The notes under the pieces were generated by a model, which did not search any database, had not been told where the DNA came from, and saw nothing but the letters and a program-made list of their open reading frames with translations. Shown piece after piece: positions 1-11,410 of a stretch of DNA of 64,000 bases. The position numbers and the translations under genes are program-made. Numbering within the stretch: position 1 is the stretch's first letter; each line of letters begins with the position of its first letter. This DNA comes from Isoetes taiwanensis (Eukaryota; Streptophyta; Lycopodiopsida; Isoetales; Isoetaceae): assembly GCA_021234155.1 (NCBI GenBank), contig JAJEKV010000004.1, forward strand, positions 13,172,716 through 13,236,715, in the 5' to 3' direction.

Positions 1-590
1 TGCACCAAATTTATCCATTGCCAATAAGAATTTTCCTAGACTTTGATCTACTTTTTTGAGGAAGACAAAGGTATCATCTGCATATTGCATAATGGTAAAA
101 AAGCCATCCCCCCCTGGAAGTTCCAAACTATTTATTTCTCCATCAGTTTGCATTTGCATAATCTTTCTTGTAACCATCTCAGCAACAATTAAGAATAAAT
201 ATGGGGCTAAAGGACATCCTTGTCTTACTCCTCTTTGGCATCTGAATAACTTTGTAGGAGTACCATTTAATATAAAAGCTGAAGATGCATTGATATTAAA
301 GCTCCATACTTTTTGGTATACCTTATTGGAGAAACCCATATAAGACATTGCCTTTTCAAGGAATTGCCAGTTAATTGTGTCATATGCTCTCTTAAAATCC
401 AGTTTGAGAAGCATACATTTTTGTCCAGATCTTTTATTCCAGTGTAAACCTTCTGCTGCCCCAATATAGTTATCCAAAATATTTCTCTGTGGTAAGAATG
501 CTGATTGACAAGGATTTATAGTTGAGTGTAGGATCATCTTCAACCTATTTGCCAAGGCTTCAACGAGGGTTATATTCTTCAGGGATCTTA
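1..590 (-). pseudogene. LINE (non-LTR retrotransposon) reverse transcriptase fragment
   Basis: Reading the minus strand, one frame stays open from about 565 down to a stop at 11-13 and shows the reverse-transcriptase blocks of plant L1-type LINEs in order: 'LANRLKMIL', 'QSAFLPQRNILDN', 'LLKLDFKRAYDTINW', 'GVRQGCPLAPYLF' and the catalytic 'QYADDTFVFL'. This is the fingers-to-palm part of ORF2, which copies the element RNA at the target site. The fragment runs off the left edge of the window. Upstream of the 'LANRL' block (above about 570) the frame is degraded, and TAA at 11-13 interrupts the continuing homology. The catalytic aspartates (first D in 'KLDF', DD in 'YADD') are kept. I regard it as a truncated, inactive copy. 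Confidence 0.9.
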
Positions 591-1190
591 TCTAGCACTT
601 TATATTTGCAGGATTCATCATAATCTTCTACTCCAGTTTCTAGTATAATAATGTTAGACATAGAAGAAACTGTGATTGTTAGTTTTGGTTGCTACGGATG
701 ATGAAAGGCTTCACATCCAGCATTTTGGGTTTGAAACCAAGACAACCCACAGAGCGGGGAGCTATGGTTGAAAACCCCAGAATGCTGGGTAAGAAGCCTT
801 TGCCTCAATGTAAAAACCTCCTCTATTTTTAGCGTTAGATCAAGGAGCTATTAATGGCCTTGATCTACTATTGAGAGAATTGCAGCAAGAGAGAACAGTA
901 AAAAAGGAGACGGATCTAAATTGGAGGTAAAAGAAATGGAAGGGCGGGTAAAATCAAGCAAATATACTTTCACTAAGAGAATCTTGACCTTGCATCCGCA
1001 TTTAGTTGGTAGATAAGGTTGAAAACAAAGTAGGAGGTTTTTACTATGCATATAATAGAACCATTGACTTTAAGACATTAGATGAATTTATGAATATATA
1101 GAGATGCGTAATCTTCAATTCGACTCATCTATCTATCTATATACAAGAAATTTAACACGTCCTATGGTGCATGTTCCAACAGTGCAAGTT
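591..1190. other. Intergenic DNA, nothing recognised
   Basis: AT-rich sequence between the LINE fragment and the repeat tract. I see no domain, tRNA-like arm or convincing repeat here. The short open frames have no coding character. Confidence 0.5.
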
Positions 1191-1975
1191 CCAATTTTCG
1201 CATTCCTTTATATTCTTCAACATTCTATGTACTATATTTAGCATTCATGAAGATTCCCTTAGATTCTCATAGAATTTTCTATTTTGATTGAGATGCTTAC
1301 CCATGAGCATTTAGAACCTTTCAAAATAATCTATCTTGGATCTGTGCAACATTTCTAAAACACTTTCTATTTTTAGATTGAGGCGCTTACCCTGAGCATC
1401 TAGAACATTTTTTTTTTCAAGATTTATATTGTATACCTTTATGAAACATTTTAGAACATTCTATTGTGGCTCTTTGCAAAATCTTAAAAAAACTCTAAGA
1501 TTTCATCAAGATCCTTGTAGATTCCCTTAGATATTATGAAGATTCCCTTAGATTCAACTAGATTTTAAGAGATTCCTTTAGACTTATAAATATCTTCCTA
1601 GATTCTCTTATAGTTTATGAGATTTCCTTAGATTCCCTTTAATTCTCCTGGATTCCCTTACATTCAACAAATTTCTAGAACATTCTAGAACTTTCTGGAA
1701 TATTCTGAAACTTTCAAAACATTCTAGAACTTTCTGGAAGTATTTCCCTATTTCCTTACATCCCCGAAGATTCCCTTACATTCTAGAACTTATTAGAACA
1801 ATTTGGGACTTTCTGGAAGGATTCTCTTAGATTCCCCCTAGATTCTCTTATATTCCAAAATATTTTAAAATTCTAGAACTTTCTAGAACATTCTAGAAGA
1901 TTTTAGAACTTTCTAGAGCCTCCAGAACTTTCTAGAACTTTCTTGAACTATCTAGAATGTTATATTCTATTTTAT
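1190..1975. repeat. Degenerate 'GATTCCCTTAGATTC' / 'TTCTAGAACATTCTAGAA' repeat tract
   Basis: The tract consists of imperfect reiterations of two related short units: first GATTCCCTTAGATTC-like words, then, from about 1660 to 1960, TTCTAGAA, ACATTCTAGAAC and CTTTCTGGAA words. The second part is made of alternating TTC and GAA trinucleotides spaced by two bases, the pattern of a plant heat-shock element (nTTCnnGAAn). A related tract lies at 12,780-13,260. Nothing here is coding. Confidence 0.75.
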
Positions 1976-2030
1976 CTTAATTAGAACATTACCTTTAAGT
2001 ATTTTGAAGCATAAATTGTTCATAGAATTA

Positions 2031-2099
2031 ATGCCTGGTCTAGTGGTTAGAATGGGGGGTTGGGGGGTTAATGTCCAGGGTTCGAATCCCCCCAATAAC
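2031..2099 (+). repeat. tRNA-derived (SINE-like) sequence with A and B boxes
   Basis: A pol III A-box-like TGGTCTAGTGGTT (2036-2047) and a perfect B box GGTTCGAATCC (2079-2089) sit at tRNA-like spacing. The would-be acceptor strands do not pair, so this is not a working tRNA. It is better read as a tRNA-derived SINE head or a tRNA pseudogene. Confidence 0.55.
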
Positions 2100-2164
2100 A
2101 TAAAATATTTTAAAAGCCTTTCCTTAAGATTTGTTGAAAATACCAAGGCCCGAGCATGCAATGT

Positions 2165-2460
2165 GAGCCGTAGGATCTTGGACCAAGGATTATGATCAAT
2201 CTGGACCGTAGGATCATGTAGAATATATCTAAACTAACGTGAGCCGTAGGATCTCGGACCGACGGTCAGGATCAGATCAACCTGGACCGTAGGATCGCTT
2301 ACATATAATCGGTCACAAACTCCCAAGCCATCTGGGCCGTAGGATACGTCCCAAAGCCACGTGAGCTGTCGGATCTCGTATAATCGGTCACAAACTCCCA
2401 AGCCATCTGGGCCGTAGGATACGTCCCAAAGCCACGTGAGCTGTCGGATCTCGGATCAAC
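2165..2460. repeat. 'CCGTAGGATC' repeat cluster with a 75-bp tandem duplication
   Basis: The words GACCGTAGGATC and GTGAGCCGTAGGATC recur through the tract. Within it 2304-2378 is repeated exactly head to tail at 2379-2453 (75 bp). The unit length is divisible by three, which creates a spuriously repetitive minus-strand reading frame; I do not call that frame a gene. Confidence 0.85.
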
Positions 2461-2645
2461 GGCCGGATTCAGGAGGAGAAACATAAGAACATATATATGT
2501 TATGATAATAATAAAGGCGTTTTATGATAGTCTGTGCGCAATCTTGCGTGTTGAATTTTTTTAAATTATTTTTATCCCTTCGATTTATCTTTTTTTTTTT
2601 CTCTCTTTTGACCCCTCTCACGGCTCCTGGAATCGGACTCCTCTT

Positions 2646-3690
2646 TGCAGGCAGAGCTTGAGCTTGGAACACGAAGCAATAATCTACATTCTTGGTAAAT
2701 ACATAACTTGCTCCTGCATGTGCAAATTGCTGTAAGCATGTTTTCGACTTATCGTGATAAAAATTTCGGCTCTACAGGCCTTTTCTCGATTGTTGACTTA
2801 TCTATATTTCTTCCGCTTTTTACCATTTGTTTCTTAGCAACCAGATCGAACTGATCCTGGCTCAAGTACATTAGCTGCTTTTGTACTGTAAGTGGCACAG
2901 GGGCAATGGCATCCTCCTGGAGCATCGTTCTTCTTGCAGAGGTAAGTGTAAAGCAGTTTTTTGTTTTTTTGTTTCCATCTCACATATATAGGTTTTTTAG
3001 AACAAGGACAATGCCTTCAGCAAATCCGCAAACAAATTGGGCCATCGGGTTTTTTTCTTTGCAGAGGTAAGTATTTGTAAAGCAGTTCTTCTATGGAAGG
3101 GATTTTTCTGTTTCTTTGAACTATTGTAGACCATTGTAAGTTTTTTTATGGCAGGGGACACAGTCTTTGCAGGCAGAGCTTGAGCTTGGAACACGAAGCA
3201 ATAATCTACATTCTTGGTAAATACATAACTTGCTCCTGCATGTGCAAATTGCTGTAAGCATGTTTCTGACTTATCAGCAATAAAAATTTCGGCTCTACAT
3301 GCCTTTTCTCGATTGTTGACTTATCTATATTTCTTCCGCTTTTTACCATTTGTTTCTTAGCAACCAGATCGAACTGATCCTGGCTCAAGTATATTAGCTG
3401 CTTTTGTACTGTAAGTGGCACAGGGGCAATGGCATCCTCCTGGAGCATCGTTCTTCTTGCAGAGGTAAGTGTAAAGCGGTTTTTTGTTTTTTTGTTTCCA
3501 TCTCACATATATAGGTTTTTTAGAAGAAGGACAATGCCTTCAGCAAATCCGCAAACAAATTGGGCCATCGGGTTTTTTTCTTTGCAGAGGTAAGTATTTG
3601 TAAAGCAGTTCTTCTACGGAAGGGATTTTTCTGTTTCTTTGAACTATTGTAGACCATTGTAAGTTTTTTTATGGCAGGGGACACAGTCTT
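2646..3690. repeat. 522-bp near-identical tandem duplication
   Basis: Sequence 2646-3168 is repeated at 3168-3690 with an offset of 522-523 bases and only a few substitutions. Each copy contains two pyrimidine-rich 'TTGCAGAGGTAAGT' words (2928-2947 and 3048-3072; 3451-3470 and 3572-3595), which look like a 3' splice site followed almost directly by a 5' splice site. No protein homology is visible in either copy. Confidence 0.9.
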
Positions 3691-4194
3691 GGGCAAATCC
3701 TGCTATATGTTCGGATTTGGAGGGCATTCTTGGAGCCCGTTTCTTTCATTTTTCCTGAGCATATTCTTTCTTTAAACGTGGCTGAGCTAGAGAGACTTAG
3801 AGCTTAAGCAGAGACTTAGAGCTTAAGCTTAAGCCCGTCTTGAGATGCCCTGTAATTCGGCTTATCTCGAACATCACTTTATCTCTTCTTTCCTAGAATG
3901 GACAGTGGAGCTTCTGACTTCAAGAAGGTATTTTCAAGTCCTTGCCTTATTCGTTAATGTTTAACATGTGTCATTTTGCAATCTCTATTTATTTGCCTTT
4001 GGTGGATCCATATGAAAGGTCAGGATTAAGAAAATTTAGGAAAAATCTCAATAACTTGCATTGTAGGCAGTTAGATCACGATTTTTTCCTTGTAATCTCT
4101 TTTGAATGGGCGCACAAGAACAATAGCTGGAGAACAGCCGGACTGTATTCCAAAGCCGGTTTAGGGCATTGCTCGCACTAGCGCATCCAGGCTT

Positions 4195-4355
4195 CCTTTT
4201 GCATGCAACATCTTCCAGCTTATAGTTCCTTGCATGCAACAGAATGTATTAAGCAAGGCAGATGTACTTTGCATGCAACAGAATTATATTAAGCAAGGCA
4301 TCTTCCAGCTTATAAGGCAGATGTACTATAAGAATGTATTAAGCAAGGCAGTTCC
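4195..4355. repeat. Short scrambled repeats (AAGCAAGGCA, TTGCATGCAACA)
   Basis: The words TTGCATGCAAC, CATCTTCCAGCTTATA, GCAGATGTACT and TTAAGCAAGGCA each occur two to four times in about 150 bases, in shuffled order, immediately upstream of the PPR pseudogene. The pattern looks like local replication slippage. Confidence 0.7.
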
Positions 4356-4410
4356 CACAATGACATCTGTTTGGTAACGCCTAAAAAGAATATGCCCATA
4401 TTGCTTCACA

Positions 4411-6122
4411 CAAAGCATAGGTATAGTGCCTGACAAGGTTACTTTCATCAACATCCTTGATGCACGTGCAGATTCTACCCTCGCTGTAACTAAGATCATT
4501 CATGCATTTGCTGCATGTACTGGCTTTGATCTAGATGTTGTTGTAGGAACTGCTCTTATTAACATGTACAGCAGATATAGGAGTTTAGAAAGTATAAAGA
4601 CAACATTTGTTCTCTTATATCAAGGCGATATAGTACTCTGGACCGTAATGATTTCAGCATATGCTCATCATGGATTTTCCAAACAAGTGTTCCTCCTTTT
4701 CCAGCAAATGCAAGAGCAAGGAATTTTTCCAAATAAAATTACCTTTGTTAGCATTCTTGATGCCTGTCAGTACCCTTCAACTTTAATTGTTGGTATGCTC
4801 ATGCATGCATGGATTATAAATTTTGGATATGAAACAGCCCTTGTGGACATGTATGGAAGGATGCTCAAAGGGTCTTTGAGAAGATTAATCAGAAGGATGT
4901 AATACTATGGACAGCTTTGTTAACAGCATGTTCACAGCATGGCTGCATCAAGGAAGCTTTAAAACTTCTGCGGGATATGCATACGAATGAGATCATGCCA
5001 AACAGAATCACATTTGTTGCTATTCTTGATGCAGCATATTGTTTATTCTATTAATTGCTTTATATCTTCTGGAGTCGAACTCACCATAGTAAATGCAGCA
5101 TAAACTTTGATTGATTAATGGTGCTATTTTTCAAGGTTAAGAAGTTGTGCCAAAGTGCAGCTTTCATTTCGCCATCAATTTGTTTGACAATTGCTGCCTT
5201 GGATATAGACATATCTGCTATGGTCACTATCCTTTTTCTTACCAGTGGTATTGGTCTCTCCATTCGTTCTGTCAGGTAAAATGTGCGAGCATATAAGAGT
5301 AAAACATACTCCAATAGAGATAAATTAGAGTTCTTAAGCGCATTAACCTTATTAACTTCAAGCTCAAGATGACCAGCAGCTTGCCCATGTGCTTTTCCAG
5401 CTTTTTGCTATTGGATCAAAAAGCCTAGAAACAGAGTCTTAGCGCAAACACGTGTAGGCTATCATCTGCTGTCTCTCAAGAAGGTAAAATCCTGTCTCAT
5501 ATTAGACATCCTGCCCATGCATTCTTGCTAGATAACATTCTGGTGACTATTATTGTTGCTTGAGTCAGATGTTGATGATGGAAATTCCCTTATTAATATG
5601 TATATAAAGTGCGCCAGCTTGCATAATGCACGCAGGATGTTCGATAAGATGCGAGAACGAGATCTGATATCATGGAATACTATTCTTGCTGCGTATGTGC
5701 AACACGGACATGGCCAAGTTGCCCTCAACCTTTTTAAGCAAATGCAACGAGAAGGACAGAGTGCAGACAAGATCACATTGATCAGTCTTCTAGCAGGTAC
5801 ATTGTTGGGTCAATGGTTGAAGGATGTCAGTATTTTATGTCCATAAGAATTGAATATGGTACCTCATCAACAGTGGAGCATTTTGGATGCTTGATTAATC
5901 TCCTTTGTCGAGCCATTGCTGAATGTTGCAGAGGACTTGATGAACCAAATGCCTTTTCTGCCAGATATTGTTTTATGGTTGACACTGCTTGATGCATGCA
6001 AACGTCTTCACAACATTGATATAGGAAGACGTGTGGCTCAATTTCTTGTTAAATTGGATCCTTTTGAATGTAACGGCAAAAAGAGTCGCATCTTGTTAAA
6101 TAATTTTCTTTGGAACTCATAA
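4411..6122 (+). pseudogene. PLS-type pentatricopeptide repeat (PPR) protein, broken
   Basis: Plant PPR proteins bind organellar RNA. Three blocks of PPR motifs run on the plus strand. Block one (4411-4880) has 'VTFINILDA', 'VGTALINMYSRY', 'DIVLWTVMISAYAHHG' and 'ITFVSILDAC'. At about 4865-4890 the frame shifts and continues as 'KDVILWTALLTACSQHG' to 5030. Some 500 bases without PPR homology follow. Block two (5553-5790) has 'LINMYIKCASLHNARRMFDK' and 'RDLISWNTILAAYVQHG'. After further frameshifts, block three (5916-6122) carries an E-motif-like end with 'PDIVLWLTLLDACK'. No single frame spans the locus and no start fits. An intron in the middle gap cannot explain the frameshift at 4880. The motif wording resembles fern PPR families. 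Confidence 0.85.
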
Positions 6123-7540
6123 GAGTAAAGATATTGGTGAAGAAGACAATAAATATTCTAATACAATGGCATTTCTTTATACTTTGCTTTTTATGTTCTA
6201 TATTTTGGAAAGACAAGAACTCAGAGGTGCAAACAGACTATTCTTTCCTCTCCCTCCCTCCGTCCTCTTGGTAGATACAAATGCAACAATCCAACTCCAA
6301 CATCCTAGAGGCTTGCATACACTCTATAACAATTATAGATAAAATCATGCCATCCATTTTTAGTGATCTTGGACAAAAGGGACATGCAACATTTACTTCC
6401 AACACTTTCCTTCATGGTACTTTTAACTATTGGTGTTTGTGGAAGAGGAGGATCCAAATTAAATAGCCAACAACAACTTTGTGAGGCAAGATTTCATCGT
6501 TTTGTCAAAAGTTCTATCTCTAGAAATGTCTAAGAGTAATAGGCCACCCCTTGCATCTCTTAGTGCCGATTCAGTTTCAGCTTAATATAAATCATAATTG
6601 CGTCAATGCCAATCCATGCGACCATAGGTAAAGTTCCAATTAAAGCTTGGCACTTTCCAATGCATATTTTGCAATACGTATTTCCCATTGCTTGGTCTGC
6701 ATGCACACTTTCCCATTGCTTGGTCTGCAGGTACATTTTCAAAAGAAATATCTATAGCTTATACTCCAATTTGTTTCTCTATTTCGATTATTGGATGTCT
6801 TTATTTATTGCACTCTATATTTGTGAGGTAGATTGTCTTCTGGAACGTGCCGTATTGTTCCTTTACGACTAAAAATAACATACTGCATGTTCATGGAGCG
6901 TGGCATGCACAACAAGAATGTAATGCTCATTCTTATGAGTCATAATGTCTTTCACAGTGGAGTTTTTTCACACCGTTTTAAATATGGTGTAACTCTGAAG
7001 TTACACCATATGAACTCAAAGGGTTGCACCATAGGGTTCACACCATAGGCAGATACAAACTCATACGTACACTCTCACATTGTATGCTTGGTTAACAATT
7101 CCTTCGATCAGATGCTATAATATTATAATAGGTCATGAAAAGATGCACTCTATCTTGTGCTTCTAAAAATAGTACGAACTTAAAAATTAATCTTCATTTC
7201 CAACAAGGCTCACACTTTTCCCACTTTTTTTTGGGAGTGCCGTAAATATTTGAGGCCTTGACATGTTAAAACCACATCTTGAGATGTTAGAACCACATCA
7301 CAAAAAAATACACGATGTTTTTGTGGACTTATCGGTCCTTTTCTGTGATTTAAGGTACGATTATTGGCTCACTTGCCTATAGCCAAGAATTTTGACATGA
7401 TAGTAGTTTAAACAATGCAATGCAACATATTTGCCATGTCATATGCCACCAACATAGATAACACATGCACAAATTTTCTCATGATTCCATCACTAACATT
7501 CACTTATTCAACACAAATCCACCATATGTATTAGTTTGTT
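6123..7540. other. Non-coding DNA, probably the body of a Helitron
   Basis: No domain is visible. A small direct duplication of TTCCCATTGCTTGGTCTGCA occurs at about 6684-6730. The Helitron terminus at 7561-7588 closes an element whose body must lie here, but I could not place its 5' TC end. Confidence 0.4.
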
Positions 7541-7560
7541 AAACTCATGCCTAACGAAAA

Positions 7561-7588
7561 GCCCAGCAACGCTGGGCACTTTTTCTAG
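7561..7588 (+). mobile_element. Helitron 3' terminus (hairpin + CTAG)
   Basis: GCCCAGC-AAC-GCTGGGC (7561-7577) is a perfect 7-bp GC-rich hairpin followed by the spacer ACTTTTT and CTAG (7585-7588), then T. This is the hallmark of a Helitron 3' end (hairpin 6-12 nt before CTRR, insertion in front of T). The body extends to the left. A second end with a closely related hairpin is on the minus strand at 54,160-54,188. No Rep/helicase coding sequence is visible, so this is a non-autonomous copy. Confidence 0.7.
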
Positions 7589-8018
7589 TTGTATATATAT
7601 ATTGATAATAAAAGGATGAAACTACTAATTACGTCGCATGAAGAAAAGTACATACTTGCAAGTTCAATATCACGAAACTTGAGGTTGCAAACGACTTGAG
7701 CAAGTTGTTTCTCTATATAAGTCCACACAAAAAGCAAATAAAACCAAAGTGTAATAAGGGGTACCCAATAGTGCAGCATTAGCCAAGAAAATGTCAAAAA
7801 TAAAATAATTTTGTCATTTAAATTGCATGGTTCAGAAAATGTTGGTTGAGATAGTATGCATACTTTGTAAAAAAAATCGGATATGTATTTCCCATAAAAT
7901 CTTCCTACGATATTGGCCTCTCTTAAAATAGAAAGAATCATTTAAAGCTCGAATTGTGGATCCAGGTATAATGGTTAAGTTTAAATCCATTTTTTCATCC
8001 ACTTCATCAAATGGTTTA

Positions 8019-8210
8019 GATTGATCAATAATTATGGGTTCAACTATTAGAGGACTTGATCCATTTTTTTGTGATCTACAATTGAACCATGGTCCACTAT
8101 TGGTGACCCTCTCAGATTGATCAATAATTATGGGTTCAACTATTAGAGGACTTGATCCATTTTTTTGTGATCTACAATTGAACCATGGTCCACTATTGGT
8201 GACCCCCTCT
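8019..8210. repeat. 96-bp tandem duplication
   Basis: The unit beginning AGATTGATCAATAATTATGG at about 8019 is repeated head to tail from about 8115 with an offset of 96 bases and almost no differences. It is non-coding. Confidence 0.9.
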
Positions 8211-10440
8211 ACGATGTTGTATGATATATTTAGAGTAATTTCTACACTGAAAAAATCCCAATTGCCAACTATTTAGTTTCTACATTGTGCAAGTGATAAA
8301 ATATAGATATTTGATGCAATAGATGTATTTTATGAGCATATAGAGATGGAAACTTAGCCCAAACTTAAAGTTGTGTACGACTCTAGATCTAGATGCATCA
8401 GTACTAGGTGAAAATAGCTACATCATACAAATACTGGGGTTTTAGATTCAGTGGGATATGAAGCAAAGGACTATTAGTACTATTTGTGACGCGTGCGTGC
8501 AGAAAAGCAGATGTTTGGAAGTCCAATCTCAAGGAAATAGTGGCTTCTCCTTGGGATAATTAATGTTGTCTTTGTGTACAACTCATTTTGATGACACGCC
8601 TTCTTATTTGCCTGTTGTGTTAACAAGCTACCTACTAGTAGACTTACATCATGGGAGAAGGAAAAGATTAAAAAAAAGGCCAAATGGAGACGAGCATCAA
8701 GCCAAATATAGCATGGGCTTTGTGTCTTATAGCCATGGTGCATCCAAAAATGTAAAAGAGTTTAAGTTGTCTCACATTTAATCATTAACCATAGATTGTG
8801 AGATCTTGGGTGAATATACTGTAGACATGAAAAAAATGGGAAGGAATGATAAAAAGGCAACAAAATTGAAGAGAAGCGATAAATTCAAAGTCAACAAATG
8901 AAATTTAGATGGATACAAAGTGTACTTGAAATGCACACAATGCCAAGGAGCATGGAAGTGCTAAAGTGGGGTCCCCAAAGAAAAAAAACAAGGAAATGTA
9001 GCTAGTACTTTGATGAATGTGATTCATCAAATCCAATATTGGAGTAAATTCATGATTGAAGCACATCATTCAACATGTACCCAAGGGCACTCCACTGGAA
9101 TTCACTTCTAAAAAAGGATAGAACCAATAAGGCACTTGAGGAGGAGGAGGAAGGCTCCATTATTGCACATTAGTCTTCTTTAAATTTTGTCTAGGCACAA
9201 AGGAGGCAAGGTTAATGATGGGGCAGGAAGTGGAAGATCCAAAGCTAAAGGAATAAGAACAGAAATAAAAAGAATAGAAAGGGAAGTAGAGGAAGCAAGT
9301 GCAATATATAGTGCCAAGAACATTAATGGCCAAGATGCTAGCTCGTACTACAAGAATAAACTAATGATCGATTGTAACTATGCTTTCGGTGAGCATTTAT
9401 GACATTCGACGAAAATATATCTTCCATTCATATGCGCACGCACGCACAGACACACACACAAGTTCACAACATGGGATCTGGATGTTGCACTACAAGCGAA
9501 ATAGTCATAAAAAATGATTTTCAATCATCCTTCTTAAGAATAGGATAAAAGACATGGTGGGAGATTTTGTTTTGTGAACTTTATAGTAGAAAGTAAACAA
9601 ATGTCAAAGTATGTCTTTGAATTCAAGAGATAACGATCATGGAGTAATTACTCTTTCCATATCATGCCTTTTGTGCACTTCGCTTATCCTCTTAATGGAG
9701 CAATTTTAGTAGTTTTTGGAACTAGATTGTCTGGCATAATTGGCATCTCAACAATTTGTCAATGCCAGTTTGTACCTAAAAAAGGCAAGTTGTCTCTTCA
9801 TGCAAAGCAATACTATCAAATCATGACCATGTGGCATCATGCTTCTATACATCGTCATAATGAGCTTGCTACATCCTTAACTACATAGGGAGATAACCAC
9901 ATTCCTAACATAATTGGAAAACTATAAAGCAATCAGACCAATTACTTCATATTACATGCACATATGGCAACACGTGATACACTGCCTGCAATGGATATGT
10001 TGTATTACACGCATAACATACATTAGTTATTACGAGTTTGTTATGCCATTAGTTATTACGAGTTGGTCTTGTATTACCATTAGTTATTGCAAGTTGGTAT
10101 TTATTGAAAGTGCACATTGGTAGTTCTTGACAAAGCTAGGGAAAGGGGTGTAATAATATTGGAACTATAGTTAATAGTGAAACCATACGGTAGTGAATCA
10201 AAATTAATATCTCAATCTAAACTAGGGTGGGATTGCCCGCTCTCGCGGATGTACCATACCTTGTGGTACTCCGTTTCCTCGTTGTCCCATTCCCCCCTCC
10301 CAATGTAATGCAAGTGTCGCTTGTCCAACGCTGGGAGCTAGAATTAGCGGGCAAATTCTTGCCATAATCCCCTTGAATGAAATGAATTAGATTATACAGC
10401 AGCTCGAGCAATTCGATCAGACGTAGAGCAGTCCGATCAA
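8211..10440. other. Intergenic DNA, nothing recognised
   Basis: AT-rich sequence. A short CA/CG dinucleotide tract lies at 9427-9460. The 71-codon plus frame around 9187-9402 is purine-rich and lysine/glutamate-heavy, with no family resemblance. TTAGTTATTACGAGTT words recur near 10,020-10,090. I find no genes. Confidence 0.45.
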
Positions 10441-10453
10441 GAAACCATCTCTT

Positions 10454-11410
10454 TTGTTTTCGCTCCACATGAGAGCAATGGTGTCGACTAGGGCCCGACC
10501 AAAGATCGATGCCGCAGCTCCAAGTAGTGACAGACCAACAGCAATGGCAAGCAAACGGGTTTGTGTGCCCAAAGCCAAGAAGAAGGGGCCAGTAGCAAGC
10601 GGATCTGCACCTGCAATGCCAAGGAAACCAACAAAGCAAGGGCAATGGATGGAGGAGGAGATGTCGGACGCACTTGATGAGGTTAGTGAAAATAATTTCA
10701 ATTAGAGAGGCATCCAGACGGTCTGGCATACCAAAATCATCCATCAAGGATTGGCTGTATGGCCGAATTTCAAAGAAGAATACTAGGCACCCCCAGATCC
10801 TGACACTAGCCCAAGAAATGGAATTGGTTGATTGGGCAATAGGCAGGGCAAGGCAGAGCAGCGGATGGGACTGACGCGCTTTTCAAGCAAAGATATCCTG
10901 AGATTCCTCTCAAGAGTGCCGAAACATTAGACGTGTCACGTGCCCGGGCAATGAATCATGCCAACTTGGATAGCTTCTACACAGAGCTGAAAGAGGTGTA
11001 TGATGAGTATAATCCCCCAACAAGAATTTGGAATGCAATCAAGATAGGGATCCAAGCTGAGAAAGTGAAGGGGCTGAGGATAATTGCGAGGAAAGGGGAG
11101 AATAAGGTTAGTGAGCTAGTGATGAATACAAGGGAATGGGTAACTATTCTATTGTGTGTCAATGCAAAAGGTTCAAGATGCCTAATCTGTATATTTTCGG
11201 GGGTACAAAAGGATGAGGCAAGACAATATAGCAAGGTGTGAAGAGAGAGCAATTCAAAAAGTGTAGCAATCAGCTTGGATGACCATTGAATTGTTTAAGT
11301 CATGGCTGTCTAAAGTCCCTGGAGGGGTCTCACCTGATCGACCTCATCTCATAGTGCTGGATGGTCATGGCAGCCATGTGGAACTGGATGTCATCCTTGC
11401 TGCCAAAGAT
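10454..11410 (+). pseudogene. pogo/Tigger-like (Tc1/mariner superfamily) DDE transposase, broken
   Basis: The order of motifs is that of a CENP-B/pogo-type transposase. A basic leader and 'QWMEEEMSDALDEV' are followed by a psq-type helix-turn-helix 'SIREASRRSGIPKSSIKDWL' (about 10,700-10,760). Next come 'RYPEIPLKSAETLDVSRARA' (about 10,890-10,950) and the start of the DDE_1 catalytic domain with 'PDRPHLIVLDGHGSHVEL' (about 11,334-11,390). The enzyme would cut and paste the element. At least two frameshifts (near 10,690 and 11,240) and a stop near 10,872 break it. The first catalytic aspartate region, normally IWN-DE-TG, reads IWNAIKIGI, so the first D appears lost. The sequence ends where a LINE poly(T) starts at 11,411, and the third catalytic residue is not found beyond it. 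Terminal inverted repeats were not identified. Confidence 0.85.

Noticed and set aside
2299-2484. Minus-strand frame with a repeated 25-residue motif
   Set aside because: It is produced by an exact 75-bp DNA tandem duplication whose length is a multiple of three; no independent coding signal.
10217-10747. 176-codon minus-strand frame over the pogo-like transposase
   Set aside because: It lies antisense to clear helix-turn-helix and tail coding sequence on the plus strand, so it is a shadow.
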